DNA of 64,000 nucleotides from Hyphomicrobiales bacterium 4NK60-0047b. Its GTDB lineage: Bacteria; Pseudomonadota; Alphaproteobacteria; Rhizobiales; HXMU1428-3. Position 1 is the stretch's first letter. Every line of letters starts with the position of its first letter. Of this stretch, positions 16,427-25,200 are shown piece after piece. The translations under genes were made by a program, and so were the position numbers. Below the pieces are notes generated by a model, which searched no databases, had not been told where the DNA came from, and worked only from the letters and a program-made list of their open reading frames with translations. The stretch lies in the NCBI GenBank assembly GCA_040367435.1, contig BAABWY010000001.1, positions 1,054,001 to 1,118,000 on the forward strand, written 5' to 3'.

Positions 16427-16820
16427 GAAAAACGTAGGTGCCCAGCATGCGTCAGCGCTTTGCACTACACAATCCAAAACAAACACATTAGTCTCATCAC
16501 CCCTAGAAAAAAACTAATCTATACGAAGAAGGAGTGATGCCTCTTCGGCATCAGGACATGGTGCAGCGACAGCGTAGCCCGGGGCAGCGCGGTTGCATGT
16601 GGGCAACCTGAAGCACGCCACTAAAAAGCAATAGCCGAGAGAGAGAGAGAGAGAGAGAGAGAAAAACAGTTGGCCCACGATCCCCAATGGATTACAGAAC
16701 TAAACATTCTAAATCTCTGAAAAATCAGTGAACGAAAAACGTAGGTGCGCAGCACCGTCAGCGCTAGCGCTGCCCATCGGAGGGCCCGTTGCCTACGGCA
16801 ACGGAATAGCCCGTGAGGCA
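16427..16820 (+). repeat. Repeat-packed gap: element copies R4 and R5, a nested hairpin repeat and a (GA)n tract
   Basis: The gap between the copper cluster and the TIR gene is almost all repeat. R4 (16524-16650) has CGAAGAAGGAG, a TGATGCC-tctt-CGGCATCA hairpin and GGACATGGTGCAGCG, but its second half is replaced by a short hairpin repeat (16578-16606, GGTTGC/GCAACC). It ends AATAGCC followed by about 13 GA units (16637-16662). R5 (16733-16820) is a 3' half with CATCGGAGGGCCC, a CCGTTGCC-tac-GGCAACGG hairpin and GAATAGCCCGTGAG. A block starting ACGAAAAACGTAGGTGC occurs at about 16427 and again at 16733. No gene is evident. Confidence 0.75.
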
Positions 16821-16828
16821 AAAAGAGA

Positions 16829-17728
16829 TTACCCTACCGCTAGCTTGGTTTCAAAATCAACACAAAGGCTTTCAATCAGTTCAGGGCCACGGCCAGAGGC
16901 AAAGCGGGCAATCTGGTCATTTTCGCGGGCTGCTTTGCGCAGCTCAAAAATCTGCCCTGCAGTGAGATGGTTAGAAAAAGCAAGCGCCTTGCGGCAAAAC
17001 CCAATGACCTTGAAACTATCAGACGGGCTTTCATAGCTCACCAAACGGCGCACAAAAAGGTTTGTCAAACGTGGGCCCCATTGTGGTAGTTTCATCAAAG
17101 CGTCAATCACTTCAAGAGCAACGTCCTTGTCAGACATGCCCTCTTTGCGCTCAACGGCCTGCATAGCCCCAATAAGCCCAAGCGGAGCTTGTTCGTTCAT
17201 CACACTCACAACCGGCTTGCCAGCACCCAGCGCAAAACCAACTTCCTGGTTGCACGTCACGCTTTCAATGGAGCGATCAGTGATAAGGCTGAGCAAACCA
17301 TCCATTGCTTCAAGCTCGGTAACAATCTCAACCAACCATTCCGTGTTGGCTGCAATGTCTTCACCGGCCACAAAACAATCAATGCCGCCATAAGCAAACT
17401 GCTCTTTTAAAGCCAAAGCTTCTTCTTCTTGGCTCACAGAATGGCTAATGAAGAGTTTGAATATTTCTTCTTCGCTCGGCAGACCATACTTCTCATCCAA
17501 AGCACCACCAACCAGATATTGAGACTGAAGTGCAGCATTGAGCGCTGCAAGCTGATGCAGGGAGGCTGCTTCTAAGCGTTTAGGGAGATAAATATCATGA
17601 AACGAGCCAACCTTTAAAACAGACGGCAAGCCATATTTATCCATGAGCGAGACGATGTGAGACATCTTCAGCCGCTTGAAAGCGAGCTTAATCTCAGCAA
17701 TGGTCTGTTCTTTGTTAAACGCGTTCAT
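16829..17728 (-). CDS. TIR-domain protein, standalone; possible NADase/defence effector
   Basis: A 299-residue soluble protein. Residues about 90-177 form a TIR domain: FKLFISHSVSQEEEALALKEQ, then GIDCFVAGEDIAANTEWLVEI and CNQEVGFALGAGKPVVSV. Glu134 in W-LVE-I sits where TIR NADases keep their catalytic Glu. The first 88 residues are helical and the last 120 include RLTNLFVRRLVSYESPSDSFKVIGF; I recognise neither. Bacterial TIR proteins act in anti-phage systems (Thoeris, TIR-linked CBASS) or as effectors, usually beside a sensor; no such partner is adjacent. ATG 17728 follows CGGGGG at good distance. The stop abuts repeat R5. Confidence 0.8.
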   Translation of the reverse strand: MNAFNKEQTIAEIKLAFKRLKMSHIVSLMDKYGLPSVLKVGSFHDIYLPKRLEAASLHQLAALNAALQSQYLVGGALDEKYGLPSEEEIFKLFISHSVSQEEEALALKEQFAYGGIDCFVAGEDIAANTEWLVEIVTELEAMDGLLSLITDRSIESVTCNQEVGFALGAGKPVVSVMNEQAPLGLIGAMQAVERKEGMSDKDVALEVIDALMKLPQWGPRLTNLFVRRLVSYESPSDSFKVIGFCRKALAFSNHLTAGQIFELRKAARENDQIARFASGRGPELIESLCVDFETKLAVG

Positions 17729-17969
17729 GAAAAGCCCCCGCATCTCAAAACGTTAAATCCATGAGGATAATTTCTTTTGGTCCAGCTTTAGAAAGGCGCA
17801 AATCACCCATTAAAACCGAATCAATCACAAGAATCGTACCCGAAAAACCCTTAACAAAAACTATTTTTCAAACCGCACACACTCCTAAACTCCGGTTTTC
17901 CATAACAAAAACATTCATCTTAAGGTTGATAGCTTCCTAAATGACACTTTGTTGTTAAAATTACGCGTA

Positions 17970-17994
17970 TATAATTTAAGAGGGACTAGTCCCT
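17970..17994 (+). promoter_or_regulatory. -10-like box followed by a 14-bp palindrome
   Basis: TATAAT at 17970-17975 is followed by the perfect palindrome AGGGACTAGTCCCT at 17981-17994, 63 bases before the pentapeptide-repeat gene. This is where a transcript start and an overlapping operator, or a 5' hairpin, would lie. The -35 region is weak. The rest of the 328-base gap 17729-18056 shows nothing else. Confidence 0.4.
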
Positions 17995-18056
17995 TACTAT
18001 CGATTAAATATTCTTTATAGCAGGCAGCTAAAAACAATCACCCCAAGGATCCCTCC

Positions 18057-19424
18057 ATGAACAGAGAAGAAACCCTCGCCCTCTATGAGCTAGCTCAAAA
18101 AGAAGGCGTAGAATCCTGGAACACCTGGGCCAATGAGATGCTTGAGGAAAAGAAAAGACTGGAGCAAGCTGGGGAGTGGGAAGCAACAAAAAATTTGTTG
18201 GATGGCTTAGACCCCGCTAATGAAGTGACCAAAATTTGGCTCAAAAAAGCCGAAGCTAATTTCTCTAGTAAAGGAGCCCCGCATACTTTTGAACAAGACG
18301 CCAATTTTTCTAATTTCATTTTTCCCGGTTAAACTTCATTTCACTCTGCCACATTCAAGGAAACAGCCTCGTTCAACACCGCCACATTCAACGGAACAGC
18401 CTGGTTCACCGACGCCACATTCAACGGAGAAGCCTGGTTCACCAACGCCACATTCAAGGAAGGTGCCCTCTTCGACACAGCCACATTCAAGGGATTTACA
18501 GCTTTTGTGAGGGTAAAATTTGAAAGGGAAGCAAATTTTAATGCCATTCGATCTAAAAGTGCATTTACGCTCGAAGGCACCCAGTTTAAATCAGACGTGC
18601 CAAATTTCATTCAAGCTCATTTTGAAGAATCCCCCCGGTTGGATCACATCAATCTAGGTCAAAAGGTCCAGCCGGGGGGATTCATGAGCTCCATATTATC
18701 CCCTGTCAAGTCTGATGTCAAAGCCCGTTACCAAGCCCTCAAACGCCTTGCCATTCAGGCTCATGATCATGATCATGAAAACGAACAGCTATTCTGGGCC
18801 TGCGAAATGCGCTCCAATCGCTCATTAAGGCGACCAGAGCTAACTAAAGCAAAATGGAAAAAACTGTTCCCTTCACGCAACGCCCTGCGCCTTTTCTCTC
18901 CTCTTTGGTGGGGAAATATTGCTTACGGGCTCGTCTCAGATTATGGCCGCTCGGTTAGCCGCCCCTTCATCACCTGGGCCTTCATTGTCCTCACCATGAT
19001 GATCGTTCACCTCTCAACCCATTTTGACAAACAAAAGCAAGAAGCAAAAACCAACCCAAACCTCACCGCCTACCAAACTAATTTCAGCAGTTGGGTTTCA
19101 AAGACCGCAAATGAAAAAGGCACGCCCCCCTTTAAGCTCAAAGGAATTAGCGACAAAACCTGCGATCCTTTATTTGCAAGTTTTCACCTCTCTATCAAAA
19201 AAGGGTTACTCGTCCTTGGATGGGACGCCTCAGAAAAATTCACACAAGATTATGCGTGTCTTTATGGAGTGAACAAACAATATCTCGCTGTTGAAAAAGG
19301 CGGCGAAGTCGTCCCCATCATCCCCAACAACATCGTCGCTTGGCAAATGATCCAAACACTCTTATCAGCGATTTTAATCTTTTTATTCCTCTTAGGCCTA
19401 CGCAATAATTTCAAACTGAAGTAA
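18057..19424 (+). pseudogene. Pentapeptide-repeat membrane protein interrupted by an in-frame TAA
   Basis: Two open frames, 18057-18332 and from 18333 to 19424, share one reading frame and are split only by TAA at 18330-18332. The N-terminal part (WNTWANEMLEEKKRLEQAGEW, then EANFSSKGAPHTFEQDANFSNF) leads into pentapeptide repeats that resume directly after the stop (ATFKETASFNT, ATFNGTAWFTD and so on). After them come a linker, SDYGRSVSRPFITWAFIVLTMMIVHL, a periplasmic-looking Cys-containing segment and a final helix (LLSAILIFLFLLGL). Read through, the product is about 455 residues. A single T-to-A or T-to-C-type change would restore the gene; a natural nonsense mutation, a sequencing error or read-through are all possible. 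If separate, the 3' part could start at GTG 18507. Confidence 0.8.
18348..18494 (+). repeat. 33-bp tandem repeat coding for an 11-residue pentapeptide-type unit
   Basis: Four full copies start at 18348, 18381, 18414 and 18447, with a partial one at 18480, each beginning GCCACATTCAA. They encode ATFxxxAxFxx units with Phe spaced 6 and 5, the Pentapeptide_3 pattern. DNA identity between copies is high, so the array may expand or contract by slippage. Confidence 0.85.
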
Positions 19425-19443
19425 TCACACCGCCCCCTCCTCC

Positions 19444-19594
19444 GTCATCCCGGGCCCCGACCCGGGATCCACAGCGGTGCGCACAGAATTTGCCAGTAAT
19501 AACTAATGCCTAAACCAGCCGAGGCGTTAAATTTGAAGGCTCACCAACATAGGCATAAAAAGAGAGATGGATCCCGGATCAAGTCCGGGATGAC
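19444..19594. repeat. MITE-like element bounded by GTCATCCCGG inverted repeats
   Basis: The left end, 19444-19471, starts GTCATCCCGGG and ends GGGATCCA. The right end, 19568-19594, is its near-exact reverse complement (TGGATCCCGG ... CCGGGATGAC). Each end is also a hairpin. The ~150-base interior is non-coding. GTCATCCCGG palindromes are scattered widely in alphaproteobacterial genomes; this paired arrangement looks like a small non-autonomous element. Confidence 0.75.
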
Positions 19595-19651
19595 ATCGAG
19601 AAATTAAGAAAGTTATTGAGAGCATAGATAGAAAAGGTAAAACTCTAAAAC

Positions 19652-20047
19652 CTATTTCTTAACCCCATAAGCTTGTCTTTGCGCCAATAAAGTTTCGAGA
19701 AAATTATTCGACAAATCGAAACCTTCATGCTGGCTAAAATCTTGAAGAATAAAAGTCTTGGATGAGGCAGCAATTACCCCTTCACCGTGCGAAGAAACAA
19801 ATTCTTCCTCGCTGAGGGAGCCGTCTTTATCACGATCAAGATCGGCAAAAATATTCTCAGTCTCCCGCACATGGGCAAATCTTGCCGAACTAAAAGCACC
19901 TTCTTCATGCAATTTTCGGTATTCCTCAAAAGAAAGGGACTGATCCTGATCCCCATCTCCTTCATGAAACTTCTTAGTCGCAAGTGTAGAAATACTATCT
20001 AACAAGTTGATTGGCTTAGCATTTCCAGGAAGTTTTATATCAGTCAT
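19652..20047 (-). CDS. EF-hand calcium-binding protein
   Basis: A 131-residue protein with two EF-hand loops. Loop one (31-42) is DGDQDQSLSFEE with Asp at 1, 3 and 5 and Glu at 12; position 6 is Gln rather than Gly. Loop two (71-82) is DRDKDGSLSEEE, a canonical loop. There is no signal peptide, so it is probably cytoplasmic. The rest of the chain shows no enzyme motif. It may buffer or sense Ca2+; no partner gene is near. It lies just downstream of the mcd terminator. Confidence 0.85.
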   Translation of the reverse strand: MTDIKLPGNAKPINLLDSISTLATKKFHEGDGDQDQSLSFEEYRKLHEEGAFSSARFAHVRETENIFADLDRDKDGSLSEEEFVSSHGEGVIAASSKTFILQDFSQHEGFDLSNNFLETLLAQRQAYGVKK

Positions 20048-20154
20048 AAAATGGCCTCTTTAAAACAACTTCAAAAAGCGAGATCAAAACAATCGTCACT
20101 CTCGTAAAAATCATTATAAAAAGAGAAGCAATTTACAGACCAACCCCAGCCCAA

Positions 20155-20182
20155 TAAAAAAGGCCAGCAAAAGCTGGCCTAA
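20155..20182 (-). terminator. Rho-independent terminator downstream of mcd
   Basis: AGGCCAGC at 20161-20168, loop AAAA, GCTGGCCT at 20173-20180; on the minus strand the stem is followed by TTTTTTA. The mcd transcript would therefore include repeat R6 in its 3' untranslated region. Confidence 0.85.
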
Positions 20183-20244
20183 TTCAAATCTAAATATACG
20201 AAGAACTAACTCCCTCAACCTGCCCCAACTCAAACCTATCGACA

Positions 20245-20359
20245 CGAAGAAGGAAGCGAGCACTTACGAGCGAACATGGCGAAACCCCAGTGAAGCCGGC
20301 GCGTTGCGCTGCCCAGCGGAGTGGCCCATCGCCTTTGGCGATGGAATAGCCCCGTGAGT
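20245..20359 (+). repeat. Interspersed multi-hairpin element, copy R6
   Basis: CGAAGAAGGAAGCGAGCACT, GAACATGGCGAAACC, a GCGCGTTGCGC hairpin, CCCAGCGGAGTGGCCC, an ATCGCC-tttg-GGCGAT hairpin and GGAATAGCCCCGTGAG. The first hairpin (GCTCGC-type arms) is imperfect. It abuts the mcd stop codon on the other strand, as R3 does for trhO and R5 for the TIR gene. Confidence 0.75.
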
Positions 20360-20360
20360 T

Positions 20361-22052
20361 TTAAGAAGTCAAAATTCGTCTCGCAATCACTTGCGCTTGA
20401 ATTTCAGCAGCTCCTTCAAAGATGTTCAAAATCCGTGCATCACAAAGAACGCGAGACACTGGATATTCAAGAGCAAAACCATTACCGCCATGAATTTGCA
20501 GCGCATTGTCAGCTGAGCTCCAGGCAACACGTGCACCGAGGAGTTTCGCCATACCCGCTTCAACGTCACAGCGTTTCTCTTCATCCTTTTGGCGAGCAGA
20601 GAAGTATGTGAGTTGGCGTGTAATCATAATTTCAACAGCCATCATCACAAGCTTGTTGTAAACCCGCGGGAAGTTGACGATTGATTGACCAAACTGAATG
20701 CGATCATCTGCATAACGAAGACCAAGCTCAAGGGCACATTGCGCCACACCGATGGCACGAGCAGCTGTTTGAATACGAGCCGCTTCAAATGTTTCCATCA
20801 ATTGCTTAAAGCCCTGGCCTTCTTCAGGGCCAAGTAGGTTTTCTTTCGGCACTTCAAATCCGTCGAAAGAAATTTCATATTCTTTCATACCGCGATAACC
20901 AAGCACTTCAATCTCACCGCCATCCATACCAGGCGTCGGGAACGGATCTTCATCTGTGCCGCGTTGTTTTTCAGCCAAGAGCATTGAAAGCCCGCGATAA
21001 CCTTTTTCATCAGGTTTCGTGCGCACAAGAAGCGTCATCAGATCAGCACGAACCGGGTGGGTGATCCATGTTTTCTGTCCAGTGACCACATATTTATCAC
21101 CCTCTAGCGTACCGCGTGTTTTAAGTGACGCTAGGTCAGAGCCTGTATTTGGCTCAGTAAAAACAGCCGTTGGCAAAATTTCACCAGCAGAAATTTTCGG
21201 AAGCCAATGTTCTTTCTGTTCTTGCGTACCACCACAAAGAATAAGCTCAGCCGCAATTTCAGAACGTGTGCCAAGCGAGCCAACGCCGATGTAACCGCGC
21301 GACAATTCTTCAGACACTACACACATAGATTCTTTGCCAAGCCCAAGCCCGCCAAACTCTTCAGGAATAGTCAGGCCAAACACACCAAGTTCAGCCATCT
21401 TGTCCAAGATTTCCATTGGCACATATTCATTTGCCAAATGCCACTCATGTGCATGCGGCACAACTTCAGCTTCAGCAAAGCGGCGCATTTCATCACGCAT
21501 CGCTTCATATGTCTCATCAAGGCCAGTGTCACCAAAGGTCGCACTGCCTTCAGTCTTCATCATCAGCTCAATCACTGATTTGCGAGCCGTAGGGTTATTA
21601 CCCTGGCGCATAAGCAGTTGAACAGATGGATTATCAAACCCAGCTAAATCTTCAGATGAGAGACCAAGGTCAAGCGGACGAACAATCTCAGTTTGGCTCA
21701 TAGGAATGCCGCCAAGCATTTGTGTGAGATATTCACCAAAGCCAATTTGAACAATAAGAGTTTCTAATTCACCAAGGCGATCTTCTTCCTTCATGCGAAC
21801 TGCATAATCTTGCAATTGCTTCAAGCTTTCCGCATAAGTCGCAAACCAGGAAAGACCGTGCCCTTCATGTTGAGCACTATCAAACTTTGCGGCATCAATC
21901 TTGCCATTGTCACCCACAACAGCTGCAAGCACATTCGCTTTTGCTTTTGTTGTCAGCTCTTCAGCTAAAGTCACACCTGCCTCAAGGTGGTCCATTAAAT
22001 TAGGAATTAAGCCATTTTCAGCCATCGGCGCACTATCAACCGCAAGGTTCAT
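20361..22052 (-). CDS. mcd: Acyl-CoA dehydrogenase, probable (2S)-methylsuccinyl-CoA dehydrogenase
   Basis: A 563-residue flavoprotein, about 170 residues longer at the N-terminus than ordinary acyl-CoA dehydrogenases. That extension is typical of Mcd, which oxidises methylsuccinyl-CoA to mesaconyl-CoA in the ethylmalonyl-CoA pathway. The dehydrogenase domain shows YVPMEILDKMAELGVFGLTIPEEFGGLGL, TAVFTEPNTGSDLASLKTRG, KTWITHPVRAD, the arginine segment near EAARIQTAARAIGVAQCALELGLRYADDRIQFGQSI, and IHGGNGFALEYPVSRVLCDARILNIFEGAAEIQ. ccr lies 4 kb away in the same direction, which supports the assignment over a generic fatty-acyl enzyme. GGAGAG precedes ATG 22052. Confidence 0.9.
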   Translation of the reverse strand: MNLAVDSAPMAENGLIPNLMDHLEAGVTLAEELTTKAKANVLAAVVGDNGKIDAAKFDSAQHEGHGLSWFATYAESLKQLQDYAVRMKEEDRLGELETLIVQIGFGEYLTQMLGGIPMSQTEIVRPLDLGLSSEDLAGFDNPSVQLLMRQGNNPTARKSVIELMMKTEGSATFGDTGLDETYEAMRDEMRRFAEAEVVPHAHEWHLANEYVPMEILDKMAELGVFGLTIPEEFGGLGLGKESMCVVSEELSRGYIGVGSLGTRSEIAAELILCGGTQEQKEHWLPKISAGEILPTAVFTEPNTGSDLASLKTRGTLEGDKYVVTGQKTWITHPVRADLMTLLVRTKPDEKGYRGLSMLLAEKQRGTDEDPFPTPGMDGGEIEVLGYRGMKEYEISFDGFEVPKENLLGPEEGQGFKQLMETFEAARIQTAARAIGVAQCALELGLRYADDRIQFGQSIVNFPRVYNKLVMMAVEIMITRQLTYFSARQKDEEKRCDVEAGMAKLLGARVAWSSADNALQIHGGNGFALEYPVSRVLCDARILNIFEGAAEIQAQVIARRILTS

Positions 22053-22292
22053 AAATCTCTCCAAAATGAGTTTGAAATAAAAAAGGGAAAGCCCTTAAAA
22101 GCCAGCTATGCAGCAAGGAAAACCACCCATAAGTATTAATACGCACCTTTTATACAGTGAGGGAGAGGCAACTTGCAACAAGCCATTACAAAAAATAATA
22201 CGCAAAAAGGCCAATATCAGAGCAATTTAGAACTAAATTTTTCTAAATACCTCAATTTAGCGGCCAAGAACTACATTTTATAAACAAAGAAC

Positions 22293-25200
22293 TCAGTCTT
22301 TATCAACAAAAGATCTTTGTAAACTTTCAGCCAATTGTTTCGCTTTAGCTTTAAATCCTGTTGGTGCACCACTCTTTTGGTTGTCATTTCTATCATCACT
22401 CTCTTCAAGAGGAGGTAACCCACCTTCAGCAAATTTCTGTGGTTTATGTCCACGATAATGTAAGTCTGGGTTATTTGCTCCCCTCGGATACGCGGATGCA
22501 GCCTTTGCAGCCTCTGGCGGTAGAGGCGGGACACCATCAGGGCCTGATAAATAACCCGATTTTTGTTGGTGTTCAAAAGGAATACCATTCTCCATCAATT
22601 GTTGCGTATCCGAATAAGCCTGCCCATTCGGGATATCAGACCTATTCCTCGCCCTTTCAGCATCAGCCCGTCTTTTTGCAGCAATAATACGTTGAGTATC
22701 AGCATAAGCTTGCCCCTCATCCATCGGAGCAAACATATCAGGTGCAGCTGGTGGTAATCCCCCATCAACGTGAGATGGCATTGTTTGTGGTGGCAAGCCT
22801 TTTTGCGGTGACAGACCTTGAGAAGGGTCATGTGGAGGAGGGCTCTGTGGAGAAAAATCTTGAGGAGGAAGAGGCGGCATAGCACGCAACTCAGTGCCAT
22901 CACCCAAAGGCGGAACATTTGCTCTACCAGCGACCTGAGATTCAGACAAAATTCCTGAACGTTCTATTTCAGACTGCCCTCTACCTTGTCCCTCTCTAGA
23001 AAGAGCCGGCGGCACATTTATACCACTAGCAACAGGTGGTGCTGGAGGGTGAGATATATTCGAAGGCGGCACAGGAGGACGAGGAGGGTGAACAGGGCGT
23101 CTCACATCAGACATATCCATCTGAGGGGCAACAGGGGGGGCCGGCGGCAAACTAATCGAACGGTCCTGTATGCTTAACTCATTAAATTCCTCACTTTGTG
23201 GAGGCAAAGGAGAAGAGGTATGAGAACGCTCAACAATAGGAGTTTGCAGTTGTGCTTTGCTATTTAAAGTCTCATCCATCTCACTTTGTGACTTAGATGC
23301 AAGATATTGCCCTAAAGTTCTATCGTTTCCTATTTTTGCTTTTATTTCAGGAACTTTATCAGAAACAGTTTCACCAACTTGCAATCCAACAATCAAAGAA
23401 TCCTGAGCTGGGCTACCATCTTCTGTTGTTTCATCATTCTGAATACTATCAGAATGCAAATCCGAAGGGGCTATAGACCTTTCCATAAAAGAAGGATCAA
23501 TTCCTTCCAAAGGTTCCGTTTGTCCTTCATCGGCTCTAAACTGAGGCCCTTCAGGCCTCAAACTATCTCTTGGAACAGAGATATCATCCATATATTCAGC
23601 TTGCGACGACAACGGAACCTCAGGAGATTGCCCTGCTTGTAACTCCGCTCGAAACTCTGGCATAGATATTTGCTCTTGCTGCGAGGTTTCATGCTGCAAA
23701 AAATCTTGCTGCAAAGGTTCAGAAAGAGGAATAGATAAATAACCATCTTGATTTCCCCCATCTGCCTCTCCGTTCTGAAGAGGAAAATCACTCTGACGAT
23801 GAAAGTCACTCATTTCATCCAGATGGGAAGTCGGAGCATGCTCTGAAAGCTCATCAACACTATATGAATATGCTTCTTCATGATCAGGCGATGTTTCTTC
23901 ATAGGATGGCTCTTGATAAGAAGTCTCAGTATAAAAAGTTTCGTTGTGAACATTTTCTTCCGGTGACTGAGTAAAGGAAGTTTCAGGTGTTACATAATAT
24001 TCGGCATCAGATGAAGTTTCGAACTCATCGATAATAGGAGGAACATAGTCTTTACCTGTTGAAACTTCTTCGTGCCAAATAGCACCATCCCCCAACTCAT
24101 CTACTTGTTCTTCTCTTAAGTCCTCATTAGATTCATAATTAGCGTCCTCCTCATCATCAATAAAAGCAGAAAGCTCGCTAAGTTCGTTTTGCCCCTCTTC
24201 ATACGTTAAAACTTCCACTAGAGGAGACATGGCAGCCTCACCCTCAACTTCAACATCATCAAACACGGGCTGTGGATCAGGGTCCAAAAATGACACTTCA
24301 GCTGCACCATTTTGTTCTATTTCAGATTTTTTCACCATTTGATCTGTAAGAGCAGCAAGTTCAGCTTCTAGGGCTTGCTTTTTAGCAAGCAAAGCATCTG
24401 TAAATTCTTGCACTTCAACAGGCGGGTCTTCAGTAACTGCAGATAAAGAAACCTCTTCCTCCTTAGGGGGGACATAAAGATCCGCAGAATGAACAGCCTC
24501 ATCTTCTTCATTGCTATCAAAATCACCCGCATCATCAATCTGCTCTTCAATTACCTCAGGATGAATTAAGTAATGCTCATTCAAAGAAAGGCGATCAAAA
24601 AGAACGTCATTATTGTTTTTTTGAGCATAATAAGTCGAGACGTTTTGCGTTAACAAAGCGGCTTGTTCAATCCAGTTTTCTCTGGAAACACGGCAAGGGT
24701 CAGATAATTCATCTGATAAACGCAACATGTCAGCTTCTCGAAATTCGGCAATATCAAGAAACGTATGAATGCCATGTTGAGACAATAGCTCCGAAACGTT
24801 TCCATCAATTCCCTGAATGAGTGTTAAATCATCAGAAACTTTTGGCTCACTCGAAACATCGCTACCTTGTAAAACATCAACCTGTAATTCATCTTTTGGT
24901 AACTCAGCGGCAACCTCATCTGTTTTATCTGCCTCAAAAACCTGAGTTACAGGCACCTCATCTTCTGTAAGCTGCACCTGCGTACTAATTACATCTTCTA
25001 AACTATCAGTTACTTCATCATCATTCACATGAGAAAGAGTTTCCTCCTCCTCTCTTTCACTGACCAGTGATGTTTCAGAATGGACAAGAGATGAGATCAA
25101 ACTCTCTTCAAAAGAAGTGGCGACTGAAAAGTCTTGCTTTTCCTCCCCCTCACCAGCTGTAGACGCTACAGTTTCTTCTTTATCAGTGACAGTTCGAGTA

